A stretch of DNA of 64,000 bases, taken from assembly GCA_019217005.1 (NCBI GenBank), contig JAHBNG010000004.1:243991-307990 (forward strand), read 5' to 3'. Each line of letters opens with the position of its first letter. Position 1 is the first letter of the stretch. Origin of the DNA: Chloroflexi bacterium TSY. Lineage in GTDB: Bacteria > Chloroflexota > Anaerolineae > Caldilineales > Caldilineaceae. This document shows positions 19,729 through 29,756 of the stretch, in pieces. The position numbers were made by a program, and so were the translations under genes. Under the pieces are notes generated by a model. That model saw nothing but the letters and a program-made list of their open reading frames with translations. It was not told the DNA's origin and made no database searches.

Positions 19729-20008
19729 TCGATCATTTTCCCAATTAACCTCCTACCGTCAAAATGATAAAATTACATTAACATATTATCCATTCGTTCA
19801 TAATACCTCTTACCTAGGCTAATCACAACCTCAATATAGCCAGGATAACATACTTTCCCTTGTTGGTTCTGGCTCGTGAGCGAAGCGGCCTTGTCCAGGT
19901 TAGGAACATTTGGAGCAAACTCGGCAAGATTGACAATCTGTTCGAAACATGGGACCATAAAACAGGCAAAGGTCTAAATTTTGACGATACACATTTAACC
20001 TTCATAGA

Positions 20009-21019
20009 ATGGAAACTGATCTGACCACCGTTTTGACTACGCAATATGATGCAGGGTTTATAAACCTGCAAGCGCTGGCAAAAGGGCCAAAGCACGTCTA
20101 TCATGTTCAACGGGAAGCAGGCCCTGATTGGGTCTTGCGTGCCTTTCCTTTGCAACCGAACAAGTATTTGGCCCGCAGAGCAGATGAATTAGCTCAGATG
20201 CTCGTTTTTTTAGAAGAACATGAGTACCCAACAGAGTGGGTCATTCGTACACGAGACAGGCAAAGTGTGGCAACTATTAAGGGGTGGGATGTGCTTGTGA
20301 CCACTTATGTCGGTCAGGCACTCCGGTCATGGTCACCCGAGTTGGGAACCTTTGAAACAGATGCGGTGATGTTGACGCCAGCGATTTGGAGCAAGCTGGG
20401 GGCATCCCTGGCTCAACTACACAACGTTCCCGTGGACAGCCCATCTTCTTTACCAAAAGCCGGGATGTTGCCCGCCCGAGAGCTGACATGGGTCGGCCAA
20501 TACATTGGTGAGGTAGCTGATCAGGTGCCGCCTCACTGGCAGATCTGGTATGATGAACTAGTGGCCGCAGTTCGAGATTGCTATCACTGCGAAGATCTGA
20601 CTCCCGTGTTGATCCACTGTGACCCAAATTTGGGGAATGCGGTCGTGACAGAGAACGGAGAGCTTGCCTTCATCGACTGGGATGTGGTGGGGCTTGGCCC
20701 GGCTGTTTTCGACTTGGGTAGTCTGTTGAGCAATTGTCTGACTGCCGAATTGACGCCCGATATGGCTGCTATTCATGCAGTAATGAACGGATATCGTCAA
20801 CATCGGACGTTGTCCCCACTCGAGTTAGATCGGTTGGCGGATACTGTGCCCTCTCAGACCCTGGTGACGCTGGGCGGTTATTTTCCATCGATCATCAAGG
20901 GCGAACTCCAAGATGACGAGTTGATTTATGGGCTAACCTATTCGCAGTGGCAAGCGAAATATCGTGCGGCAGCGGAAATTGCAGCCATTGCCCGAGCACG
21001 GTTGACGCAAGGTATTTGA
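20009..21019 (+). CDS. APH-family phosphotransferase
   Basis: 336 residues, aminoglycoside/homoserine phosphotransferase fold. The catalytic loop LIHCDPNLGNAVV near residue 207 contains the catalytic Asp and Asn, and the metal-binding Asp lies in FIDWDVVGLGP near 226. An N-terminal kinase lobe has WVLRAFPL, where a Lys is replaced by Arg. The C-terminus is helical and ends in IARARLTQGI. No clear ribosome site before the ATG. The next gene follows after 22 bases. Confidence 0.85.
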   Translation: METDLTTVLTTQYDAGFINLQALAKGPKHVYHVQREAGPDWVLRAFPLQPNKYLARRADELAQMLVFLEEHEYPTEWVIRTRDRQSVATIKGWDVLVTTYVGQALRSWSPELGTFETDAVMLTPAIWSKLGASLAQLHNVPVDSPSSLPKAGMLPARELTWVGQYIGEVADQVPPHWQIWYDELVAAVRDCYHCEDLTPVLIHCDPNLGNAVVTENGELAFIDWDVVGLGPAVFDLGSLLSNCLTAELTPDMAAIHAVMNGYRQHRTLSPLELDRLADTVPSQTLVTLGGYFPSIIKGELQDDELIYGLTYSQWQAKYRAAAEIAAIARARLTQGI

Positions 21020-21041
21020 TGTAGTTTGCAAGGAGCAACGT

Positions 21042-21692
21042 ATGGAGCAAGTAACTCAACGCGTAGAACCGACGCCTGCCTCTCATCAATCATCAAAAGT
21101 AGCCTCCCCTCCGAATGGTGCTCAACCGGAACTTATATTCCCTCGCCAAGGCGAATGGACCTACGAACATTGGGTGCAACTGCCTGATGATGGGTGGAAA
21201 TATGAGGTCATTGATGGAGTCTTACACATGTCACCACCGCCAGCCATTATCCATCAAGATGTATCAGGTGAACTCTATGTCCGGATGCGTGTTCATGCCA
21301 GACGGAATCAGTTGGGAAAAGTATTAGAAGCTCCTTGCGGTGTTCGCTTACCGAATCAGCCAGTACCTGTTGAACCGGATATTCTGTTTGTGAAGCGAGA
21401 ACGCCAAGGGGTGATTGGTCAAAATTACGTTGAAGGTGCTCCAGATCTAATCGTTGAAATATTATCGTCATCAAATCCCAATCACGATCTGGAGACGAAA
21501 TACGCAGCTTATCAGGAGGCAGGTGTGCCTGAATATTGGATCGTCGATTATCAAGAGCAAACAATTACTGTTTATCATTTGGATCACGGTGCCTATAAAC
21601 TTGCTGGGTTGTACACCTTCGGTGATACGCTTGAATCACGTCAGTTAGACGGGTTTCTCATTCCAGTTGCAGAACTGTTTGATCTCGATTGA
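21042..21692 (+). CDS. Uma2 family (DUF820) PD-(D/E)XK nuclease-like protein
   Basis: 216 residues. The Uma2 pattern is clear: WKYEVIDGVLHMSPPP near residue 46, VEPDILFVKRE with the active-site Asp near 110, PDLIVEILSSSN near 130, then KYAAYQEAGVPEYWIVDY. These residues form a PD-(D/E)XK active site. Uma2 proteins are very common in Chloroflexota and cyanobacteria and their role is still poorly known. AAGGAG lies eight bases before the ATG. A strong inverted repeat follows the stop. Confidence 0.9.
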   Translation: MEQVTQRVEPTPASHQSSKVASPPNGAQPELIFPRQGEWTYEHWVQLPDDGWKYEVIDGVLHMSPPPAIIHQDVSGELYVRMRVHARRNQLGKVLEAPCGVRLPNQPVPVEPDILFVKRERQGVIGQNYVEGAPDLIVEILSSSNPNHDLETKYAAYQEAGVPEYWIVDYQEQTITVYHLDHGAYKLAGLYTFGDTLESRQLDGFLIPVAELFDLD

Positions 21693-21721
21693 GTCACATC
21701 GATGATGGTCGTTCCGAATCT

Positions 21722-21780
21722 TTCTGGAAGTGGCCACACGGAGTCTCGTTTACTCAAACTATTATGGCCACTTCCAGGAA
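21722..21780. terminator. Inverted repeat between convergent genes
   Basis: TTCTGGAAGTGGCCA at 21722-21736 pairs with TGGCCACTTCCAGGAA at 21765-21780 around a loop of about 28 bases. It sits between the stop of the Uma2 gene and the stop of the protease gene on the other strand, which fits a bidirectional terminator. There is no long U tract. Confidence 0.5.
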
Positions 21781-22994
21781 GATCGTACAATATACACTCT
21801 CGTTCTTTAGCAAGTCGATTCAACGAAGCAAAATAGGCTGATAGAATTTTTGAAGAATCTCCAAATGTCCTGGCTGCACCTGGCAAGGAGGACAAGGTGG
21901 ATCGTCTGGCGGCTCCTTCTCTCCCCAATATAGCTGGATAAAATCGTCCCATTCTCCATCTTTGGCAAAGAGTAATCCATCCTCATCATCTCTATTCTTA
22001 TAATAACGGCGCTTCCATTCGTCTTCACGTAATGGCAAATAAATCGCCAAACCACCCGGACTATCCCATTCCCATTGTTCAGAGGCGAACCGATTTGGTT
22101 TGCCGTTCTGTTGATCTTTGTCAACGACCACTTTCGGTAACGCCGTCTGTACGTTCCGGATGGCATCAACAACTTCTGCATTGCCTGCAAACAGTTCATT
22201 GAGTTTGCGCGTGAAACTCATCAAATCGCAATAGGTGTCGGCTTGTGTAATCATGATATCCTGATTGCTGTCGAAACAGTCGGTCGCTTTGGCTGCTGTT
22301 GCAATGCGAACCCTGTCTACTTCATCAGTTGTGAGCACAATGAGAGACTTTGCCAGTCGGTCAATCGCCAGTTTGAGGGTGTCCATCTGCTTCAGGTCTA
22401 CGACCGAATAAGTAAAGGGCAAATTATCGGGTCGCAATATACTAGCTTCATTTTGCATCCACATTTGAGCAATCTCATCAGCAGGTTGTGGTGTTTTCAG
22501 GGCACGCAAATGGGCATCGTAGGCGAACGAAGTCCAGGCCCAGCTTGCTGAAGCCAATAGATAGTTGACGCTGTCTTTGATTTCATAAGCCACTTCATAC
22601 ATCCCCATCAAGCAGGCATCCAAATAGAGGAGATCGATCTTGCGTCCAGTTGCGGCAAAAGCAGCTTTCAGAGCAGCGCCTAACTCAATCGTCGATAGTG
22701 ATGTACCTGGTGTATCGTCCCACAGTAGACCTCCCAGCCCGGATTGGCCGTAATGAGAGGTTGGCTGTCCTGCCAATAAGAGAGGGCTCCATCCGCCCCC
22801 ATGACCAACAAGGGAAAGTAACACCTGTTCTGCATTCGGATAAGCGTTCAACCCAGTGACAATGAGCTTTGTAAGCGAAGTCGGATCGCCTAGCCTCTCA
22901 TCAAAAGGAGTTACCGACTTCCCTAGCTCATACAGACCATTGCACGTAAAATCAGTGGCTCATATATGAAAGTAGGTGAAAAGTATGTAAAATA

Positions 22995-24494
22995 CTTTAC
23001 TTTCTGGTAAAGGCTTGAGTGACAAAGGGCAAACCGAAAGGGGCGGAAAAAAGAATCCACCCTGAAAAAACGGGATAAAATGTAAAAATAGTGCTCGGCT
23101 AGTTTAAGCAGCGGCATTGAGGCGGCGATGAGCGAGAACGCCTTTAGGTAAATGGTGTGAAACCGAGGCCTTTTTCCGAAAGTCAGGATCGAGTTGGTCA
23201 GGAGTTGGAAAAAGAGCACTCGAGAGAACACGGCGCAGCCTGCCGGGAGTGGATTGAGGCTCTCGATCCCAGTAGCCAGTCGGTATGGGAGGAAGAGAAG
23301 CGGCTAAATGGGAAAGAAGATTGCCAGCCAGCAGCCCCAGTTCAGGTAAGCGGAAACAAGCCTCATCGGCATGAACAAATTGACGATGTAAGCCAATCAT
23401 CTGCTTGGAAGCCAAGGGGGGATGTTCAACAGGCCAGCGTTCCAGGTAGACAAGATAAATGGTTTCAGGCTGCAAAGTCATAACGGTCGCCAAAACCAAA
23501 GGTGTGTTGTAGGCCGGATCCTGAATGACGTAAATCGAGTAGGTACGGTTGGCTGTATCCACCTTGGTTGTTCTGGGGACGAGATTGTGCCATGCTTGAT
23601 AGCAAATCAGGCGACCACTATAGAGAAAGCGACCAGACGAGTCCGGAGTTGTAGCCTCGAGTCGCTTTCCCTTATAGCTGCGAGAGAGCGGACGCACAAT
23701 ATCACCATATTCAGGTGGTCTGCCTTTTTTCTTTGCGTTTGGGGAACTCATTGCGGCGCACTGTGCAGTTAATGGCTTCCCGCAGGACAAATCGGTCTAT
23801 GCCGCTTTCTAGCATTTCTCTGATTGTAAACCCGGCATCGACCACCGCCACTTCGTCTGACTCCAGTGATTTCTTCGTCTCTTTCAGCAGCTTTTTCCGA
23901 AACTCACTTTCCTTTGTTCCAACCGTGCATCTCATGATTGCCTTGAGCAGTGGCACTCGCTTCCCGCCTATCTCCCCCGAGCTTATCATCACTCCAAAGA
24001 TGAGCGCGGGCAATGCCCGACGAGCCGTTGAGTTATAGAGTCGGTTCACTTTCCCTTGCAGCTTCGGTCGCCAGAACCCTGTGATATCTATGCTTTTCAC
24101 TCGGTACCCTTCTCGCTTTTTTGCCTCCCATTCCCCTTTCCACTTCTTCTTGCCACGACCCCAGCAGACTTGTGATATCCCATGATCCATATCGAAAGCT
24201 CCACCAGCTTCGCCGGAGCTCCTCATCTTCAAACCCGCTTTCTTTCAATGCGCTATGGATTGCTCCTCGACTTTTCAGAAACGACCCATTCAGCATTGCC
24301 CACATCAGACGCATTACATTTACGTTTGTTCCCATCGGCGTTACTTGCAATACATTCATCAGTACTGCTATAGTTATTTCTGGCGCGGTTAGCATTCCTT
24401 CCTCCTTTTTGGGTTCTCTACCTTTAGGATGAACTGCTAACCGCTTTTTGTCACATTTCTCACCTCATCTCTTTTCTTTTACCAGAAAGTAAAG
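22995..24494 (-). mobile_element. 1500-bp DDE insertion sequence, copy 1, nested in the IS1595 element
   Basis: Inverted ends CTTTACTTTCTGGTAAA and TTTACCAGAAAGTAAAG. The 7-bp duplication TAAAATA lies at 22988-22994 and 24495-24501. The transposase runs on the minus strand. Near-identical copies lie at 32884-34328 (truncated) and 60017-61509. I do not assign a family with confidence; the YLERWPVE motif recalls the Y-R-E signature of IS4-like DDE enzymes. Confidence 0.92.
23104..24395 (-). pseudogene. DDE transposase of the 1500-bp IS, copy 1, two frame breaks
   Basis: It starts at ATG 24395 with AGGAGGAAGG just upstream. The first frame (MLTAPEITIAVLMNVLQ to about 24122) must shift at the T6 run 24117-24122 (A6 in the gene) to reach KSIDITGFWRPK, ALIFGVMISSGE and VVDAGFTIREM. 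A second shift at 23725-23730 (A6 versus A5 in copy 2) is needed to reach RPPEYGDIVRPL, YLERWPVEHPP and the end at 23104. With both corrected the protein is 429 residues. The first break is shared by all three copies, the second is unique to this one. Confidence 0.8.
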
Positions 24495-24543
24495 TAAAAT
24501 AGGGAAAGAGGTCAATGAGAAAAAAGAAAAGAGAAAAAGAGCC

Positions 24544-25496
24544 ATGAAAATGCGATATCCGATCCAAGAACTGATGAGCGAAGAAGGCTGTTATGAGAGA
24601 TTGTTAGAGATCTTGCATCCAGAAGGGATGCAATGTCCAGATGGACATAGATTGCCAGAAGGGCAAGCGCCTCACAGTCGAGAGCGAGCCCCGGTGAATA
24701 AGTACAGATGCCGAGAATGCGGCAAAGTATACGATGCCTTTACGAATACAGTCTGGTCTGGAACGCATTACAATTGTGTGACGATAGTCTTAGTGATGCG
24801 AGGCATCATTCAAGGGACACCAACGCTGCATCTATCAGAGGAACTGTCTCTGAACTATAGTACGTTGTTGGAGCGTCGCCATCGGATCCAGAATACGGCG
24901 TTGCTCCAAGCCGCAGCCGCTTCCCCCTTTTTCGCGATTCTGTAGCTGAAGCCGATGAACTGTACCAGAATGCAGGAGAGAAAGGCGATTACCATCCCGA
25001 TCCAGATGACCCGCCCAGACCTCGAGCCAACAAGCGCCGTGGACGAGGGACGATGGAGAACGACCGACCACCGATTCTGGGCGTTGTGGGACGAACCTCT
25101 GGCCAAGTCCAGTTCACGGTCTGTGACAACACACAACAAGCAACCATTGTTCCTTTAGTTGTTGCTTGCTCTCTCCCTGGCACCACTCTCTATACCGACG
25201 AGTGCAACGCCTACAATCCCATTGCGGAGACTGGTCGCTCTCATGCCACTGTTTGTCACTCCCGGTACGAATGGGCTCGCGATGATGATGGCGACGGCAT
25301 TCGGGAAGTTCACTGCAACACCATGGAAGGCATTTGGACTGGTCTACGCAATTTTCTGCGTCCCTTTCGGGGTGTTCATAAACGTTATCTTGCCCAATAT
25401 GTTGCCATCTTTGAATGGACTCACAATCTCAAATTTGTCAATGACTCCTTTCTTCGCTCTCTCATTGACTCCCATTTCACCTATTTTCATTCATGA
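24544..25496 (+). pseudogene. IS1595-family (ISXO2-like) transposase with a one-base frameshift
   Basis: The first frame holds an N-terminal zinc ribbon (CPDGHR, CRECGKVYDAFTNT) and a helix-turn-helix region. The second holds the catalytic part: ADELYQNAGEKG, TDECNAYNPI and CNTMEGIWTGLRNFLRPFRG, ending IFEWTHNLKFV. The frames meet at the CCCCCTTTTT run around 24922-24931, where one added base restores RDSVAEADELYQ and gives about 317 residues. This matches the IS1595 layout of zinc ribbon then DDE domain. Confidence 0.85.
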
Positions 25497-26467
25497 GCCG
25501 AAATCAGTAAAAAGGTCGCAATTGCCATTGCTTTCCTTGCTGACATGAAAGAGACGGCTGTTCCTGTCCCCATACCAATCTAGGACCATGAAGATCTCGA
25601 CGCTTGCGTCAGCATCGCCCAAAGCGGCGGCACCACGGTGAACGCGCCGGATCAGTTGGCGAATGTGCCAGGATAGATCGGCTGGTCCCCCTGCTATATT
25701 ATCGGCATTAACGTAGAGCAGGACCAAGCTCGATATAGTGGGTGTACTGGGTACAGAGACAATCACAGTATCATCGAGACGTTGATTGTTGCTTGTATTC
25801 GTTACCACAACTCTATTGTTGAGCGTTCTTCCTGGCTCTATGTCAGCCGCGACCCTTGCCTGGTAGTGAATGGTGAGTGGATTGTCTGGCAATACAGAAC
25901 CCGTGTAGCGGATTGTATCGTGCTCCACGCGGGCATTCTCCGAGACGCTGTTCTCAACATAGGTCAAGCCATTGGTCAATACATCGGATAGCTCAATCAT
26001 GGCCGTATCATGAGTCGCCGTGACCACAACTTGATAAGTCAACAAATCATTGGCCTGCGCCACATTCTGCGAGACGCTTTTGGCAAGTTCGAGTTTTGGT
26101 CCAGTTGTTGGTGTATTCGTCGGAGTCGGTGTTGGTCGTTCGGGATTCTCTGTCCGAGTAGATGTAGGTGTAGGCGTCGACGTAACCTGAAATCCATCGC
26201 TGATCGCAAAAGCACCGCCCTTCATCTCACCCAGACCAGACTGGTTGATAGAATCATACAGTTCATACGAACCGCCGCTGCTACTCCCTCCGCCATTGCT
26301 AACTGTGAACCAAGGCAGAGCAAAAGAGGTGGTGGATTGAGCATAGGCGGTGGCTGTCAGATAGAAAATGATTATTGCCGTGAAGCCAAGAATGACGAAA
26401 TATGTCGTTCGGAGCTTCCTTCTGGCATGCAGAGCATAGGTTTTGATTCGTTCAAACGATGTCATCA

Positions 26468-28175
26468 TCATTTTCCCACCCACCCTGAATCCATGCAGAC
26501 ATAGAGCAAGCCTGCCGCGCTGTCCACTTTCATGCGGCCGCGCGTTGCATTGTTGCAGTCGATAGAGGGTGGAGCGCCGCTTGTCAAGGCGAGTTGGGTG
26601 TAGCCGTTGACTTGTAAGGCGCTTTGGGGTGAGTTCGTCCCAATGCCTACATTACCCTTGAGATTCAGATTTCCCGTTGTAGCGACGTCACTCCAGTGTA
26701 CATTCGGCCCTAGTGCCATCCCATGAGTCTCATCAGGATGAGCTAGCAAAATCGGCTTATCTAAAGCTTTCAACGAGCTAGCACCGATACCTCCTTCTTT
26801 TCCAATCGTCCATAGATTCACCCCTTGAGTTCTAATATTAACCAGGTCGTTCGTAATTTGATCTCGATTTACTTCCAGTGGAAAGTTGGGGTTTGCCGTC
26901 CCCATACCGATATTTCCACTCGTAGCAATTGTCATATGTTTTGCCGATGATCCAGCACCCAGACTTAGGCTCGGATGTAGGCCAGTACCGTTTGTTGTTA
27001 ACAGCACATCTGGTACAGCTGGCTGCATTTGGACAAAGAACTGCTTCCCGTCTCCTCGTTGATTATCCTTGCGAACAACAATTAGGTTTTCGATTTCATC
27101 TGAATCAGGGCTTCGAACTTCTAGTACAGTCTCAGGACGCGTTGTCCCAATACCGACCTTTCCAGATTCTGATATCCACATATGGTCAGCGCCCCCTGCG
27201 CGTAAAGCGAGAGCGTACAGTCAAGGACCTTGGACGTGCTATCTAGACAGCGCCCCCTGCGCGTAAAGCGAGAGCACTCGATCCATCTGCACTGTTACCA
27301 TCTCCAATCCATATTCTGTCAAACCCTCCCCCTGTGTCGCTCGGACCCTGACCTAGTACTGCTTGAGAGTTCACTATAAACTCGCCTGTTGCTGAAATAT
27401 TCCCAGTTACCGCCAATCGCTGAGTTGGATTTGATGTACCAATACCTACATTGCCTGCGACTCTATTGACCGTTAGGGCTGGTACCAAGTTCCAGCCTGA
27501 ATTGTAAGTGTCGACAAAGAGGTTATGACCTGTTGTGCTATCAATGCGAAAACCAAAAGTGTTATTGAATTGCAACAGGTGATTCACGCCAATAGTATCA
27601 GATACCTTTCCGCTGATGTCCATTAAGGCATCGGGATCTGGGGTACCAATACCCATCTTCCCATCGTCATCTATGACAACAGCATTGAAAGGATCACCAT
27701 CGGGTGCCGATAGAGCAGATGCATGACTCGCATCTGCTGCATAAGGTGTGGATGTGATAGCACGACGCGGTGCAAGTATTGTATATTCCTCTGTTGCACT
27801 CCCCGTTCGTAAGCGAATCTCCAAAAAGAGTGTGCCTCTCAGAAAAATATCGCTGCCAAAATCGAGTGGTACAGTGAAAAAACCATCGTTCACGTCAACA
27901 TCTTCCATCAAGATAGCATTTCCAACTTGTGTACCATCAGTCGGCGCATCATACAGCGTAAAGACAAAGTCATACGTTCCAGTCGCTGGATTTCCTTCCT
28001 CGGTCAGACGTCCTTGGTAGGTAAATACAGGGTTTGTGACTGCCGCAGCGGTCACCGTTTCAGATTGCGTAATTGTTTCGGCATGTACCTGCTCAGTCGT
28101 TCTGGATGTGTACAGAACGGCAACGGACAGGCAAAGTACAAACATGGTGAATGCCAGAATGTTTTTGATATGCAT
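26468..28175 (-). pseudogene. Secreted tail-fibre-like repeat protein, broken by a 61-bp duplication-insertion
   Basis: Start at ATG 28175 with GGAGAG upstream; a signal peptide (ILAFTMFVLCLSVAVLYTS) follows. The N-terminal domain has FTYQGRLTEEGNPATGTYDF, a pattern common in secreted fibre proteins, and APRRAITSTPYAADASHASA. Then come GIGTxxPxxxL-type repeats (MGIGTPDPDALMDIS, VGIGTSNPTQRLAV) seen in phage tail fibres and bacterial surface proteins. At 27187-27275 a duplication shifts the frame after LALRAGGA. Removing 61 bp restores a 548-residue protein whose end has the VGIGTTRPETVLEV repeat and CNNATRGRMKVDSAAGLLYV. The stop overlaps the protease start. Confidence 0.8.
27187..27275. repeat. 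28-bp direct duplication around a 33-bp insert
   Basis: CAGCGCCCCCTGCGCGTAAA and the next bases up to GAGAGC occur twice, starting at 27187 and 27248. The 33 bases between include a near palindrome (GTCAAGGACCTTGGAC). The net insertion is 61 bp and breaks the fibre-like gene. Confidence 0.85.
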
Positions 28176-28200
28176 GATGAAATCTCTCCGGATGAATTGA

Positions 28201-28276
28201 GTGTATACCACAAAGTGTATAAATAGACGCCGCTCAGTCAGAGAATCGGCTGCTTTTACACACTTTGGGACACACT
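28201..28276 (-). repeat. GTGTATACCAC palindromic repeat, copy 1
   Basis: Arms GTGTATACCACAAAGTGTAT and TTTTACACACTTTGGGACAC are imperfect inverted repeats of about 76 bp. Related copies lie at 44048-44125, 44165-44244 and 55837-55914. It lies between the propeller gene and the fibre-like gene, where it could fold in the transcript. Confidence 0.8.
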
Positions 28277-28302
28277 CCGTACAAATTCAATTTGTGTGGT
28301 CT

Positions 28303-29715
28303 TTACCTACGTATCCATACGCCATCATCTGTGGCGGCAATGAGCGCACCGCAATTCGATTGATCAAACACCAGATCCCGAACAACCTTCCCTGTGGCAG
28401 GACCAATCGTCTTCCACTCTCCATTTGGCCCCAGCGGTTTGGTGATCACGTTTCCCTGTTCGCCACCAGCATAGAGTACGCCGTCCGTAACTTCGAGCGT
28501 ACGCATCGGGCCGTTGACCATCTCGATCGACTCCCAAGACGAAGCATTCTCCCGACTAAAAATGCCGCTTGCTGTTGCGATATAATAGAACGGGTCAGTT
28601 GCAGATTCATCCAACGCAATATCCCAGACGCGCCAGGCCGCATGATCAGACGCCCCCAACCCCTCACAGAATTGTATCGTCGCATCAGTTTCAGGGTTAA
28701 GCTGCCAGACACATTGTCCAATCGTGCCGATCCAGAGCGAGTCGCCTAGAACCTGCATGTTGGCAATGGAAGTAGGACCATCAGGAATTGGCGTCCATGT
28801 ATCGCCAAAATCGTTGCTCTTAAAGACACCCGATGTCGCTGCGTCACCCTCCGCCCCGGCATAAAATTTACCATCGAAAATTGCGACGGCTCGCACCCGG
28901 TCTTCAATATCGCTCTGGGTTGCTTGCCATGTGCGACCACCATCGGGGGAATAAAGCACCTGTTTTCCCTCTGTACCGGCCAAGACGTCGTTTCCAACAA
29001 CGGCCAATGACCAGACAGGCTCTTGCGCCCAAACGGGAACAAAGGTCGGTCTGAAGTCAGGCGTAGCATTACATCCAGCTAAGCTAGCTCGATAAATGCC
29101 TTTGGTCGCAGCATCAGTGTCGGCCATGAGAAGATGGTCATTGACAAGGGCCAAGGCCGAAATTTTACGGCCAGCCGCACCCCACTGCCGCCATTCAGGT
29201 GTCTTCGTCGGGGATGGCGTTGCATCCGCCTGTCCAGCAAAGTAGGCAAGATAGATCGCACGATCGGAATCAGACGTTGATGTGGGCGTGGGTGTGATGG
29301 AAACGACCTGAATTCTTGTTGCAGTCGACGTGATCTCTGGTGCCCCTGTTTCGGTCGCTGTCGTCTTAGGCGTGGCAGAGGGCGTCGAACTTGGCGTTGG
29401 TGTAACGGAACCCGCCGGCTCTTTTGTTGCGACAGTCGGTGTAGCAGAGGGTGTCGGAGATGGTGTAACTGTGCCTGTTCTGGTCGGTTCTCCCACAAAC
29501 CCATCGATCAAAGAAAAGGATCCGCCGTCCATGCGCCCGACGATAGATTGGTTGAGGGTGTCAAACAGCATATAGATGCCACCCGTGCTGCGACCTCCAC
29601 CGTTGGTTATGGTGAACCAGGGAAGGGTGAATGGGGTGGATGATTGGGCCGTTACTATAGATGTAAGCAACAGAACTGCGATATTGGCGATGAATAACGA
29701 AAGGACTTTTTTCAT
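28303..29715 (-). CDS. Secreted beta-propeller-like protein with Thr/Pro linker
   Basis: 470 residues from ATG 29715 (AAGGGG upstream); the longer GTG start at 29733 is less likely. A signal peptide (VLSLFIANIAVLLLTSIV) leads to the module FTLPWFTITNGGG...GGxYxLFDTLNQS...DGF, shared with the protease. A long Thr/Pro/Ser-rich linker (about residues 75-160) follows, and then about 300 residues of repeats with Asp-box-like strands (YSPDGGRTWQA, FKSNDFGDTWTP), typical of sialidase or photosynthesis-stability-type propellers. It is probably a cell-surface or extracellular protein. It is the only unbroken gene of this four-gene cluster. Ligand or substrate unknown. Confidence 0.82.
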   Translation of the reverse strand: MKKVLSLFIANIAVLLLTSIVTAQSSTPFTLPWFTITNGGGRSTGGIYMLFDTLNQSIVGRMDGGSFSLIDGFVGEPTRTGTVTPSPTPSATPTVATKEPAGSVTPTPSSTPSATPKTTATETGAPEITSTATRIQVVSITPTPTSTSDSDRAIYLAYFAGQADATPSPTKTPEWRQWGAAGRKISALALVNDHLLMADTDAATKGIYRASLAGCNATPDFRPTFVPVWAQEPVWSLAVVGNDVLAGTEGKQVLYSPDGGRTWQATQSDIEDRVRAVAIFDGKFYAGAEGDAATSGVFKSNDFGDTWTPIPDGPTSIANMQVLGDSLWIGTIGQCVWQLNPETDATIQFCEGLGASDHAAWRVWDIALDESATDPFYYIATASGIFSRENASSWESIEMVNGPMRTLEVTDGVLYAGGEQGNVITKPLGPNGEWKTIGPATGKVVRDLVFDQSNCGALIAATDDGVWIRR

Positions 29716-29756
29716 GGGGGAGCCCCTTGGCACTTATTTAAAATGGGTAGACAACT

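Larger units (their letters stand above)
22957..25500 (+). mobile_element. IS1595-family element (ISXO2-like), carrying another IS
   Basis: Inverted ends GGCTCATATATGAAAGTAGG and the reverse complement of CCTATTTTCATTCATGAGCC. The 8-bp duplication AAATCAGT lies at 22949-22956 and 25501-25508, as expected for IS1595. Without the inner IS and its duplication it is about 1037 bp. It is inserted in the clostripain gene. Confidence 0.92.
21820..26471 (-). pseudogene. Secreted clostripain-family (C11) protease, split by nested insertion sequences
   Basis: The gene starts at ATG 26471 (overlapping the previous stop) with a membrane-spanning signal segment, then a FALPWFTVSNGGG module also found in the propeller protein, a TPTPTNTPT linker, a DUF11-like beta domain (NDLLTYQVVVTAT) and the start of a C11 peptidase (LVLLYVNADN, FMVLDWYGDR). 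It is cut at 25509. Removing everything from 22949 to 25500 leaves one AAATCAGT and continues in frame to 21820, giving about 699 residues. The 3' half has the catalytic His in GHGGGW and Cys in DACLMGMYE. Clostripain-type enzymes cleave after Arg or Lys. It is probably inactive in this genome. Confidence 0.9.
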
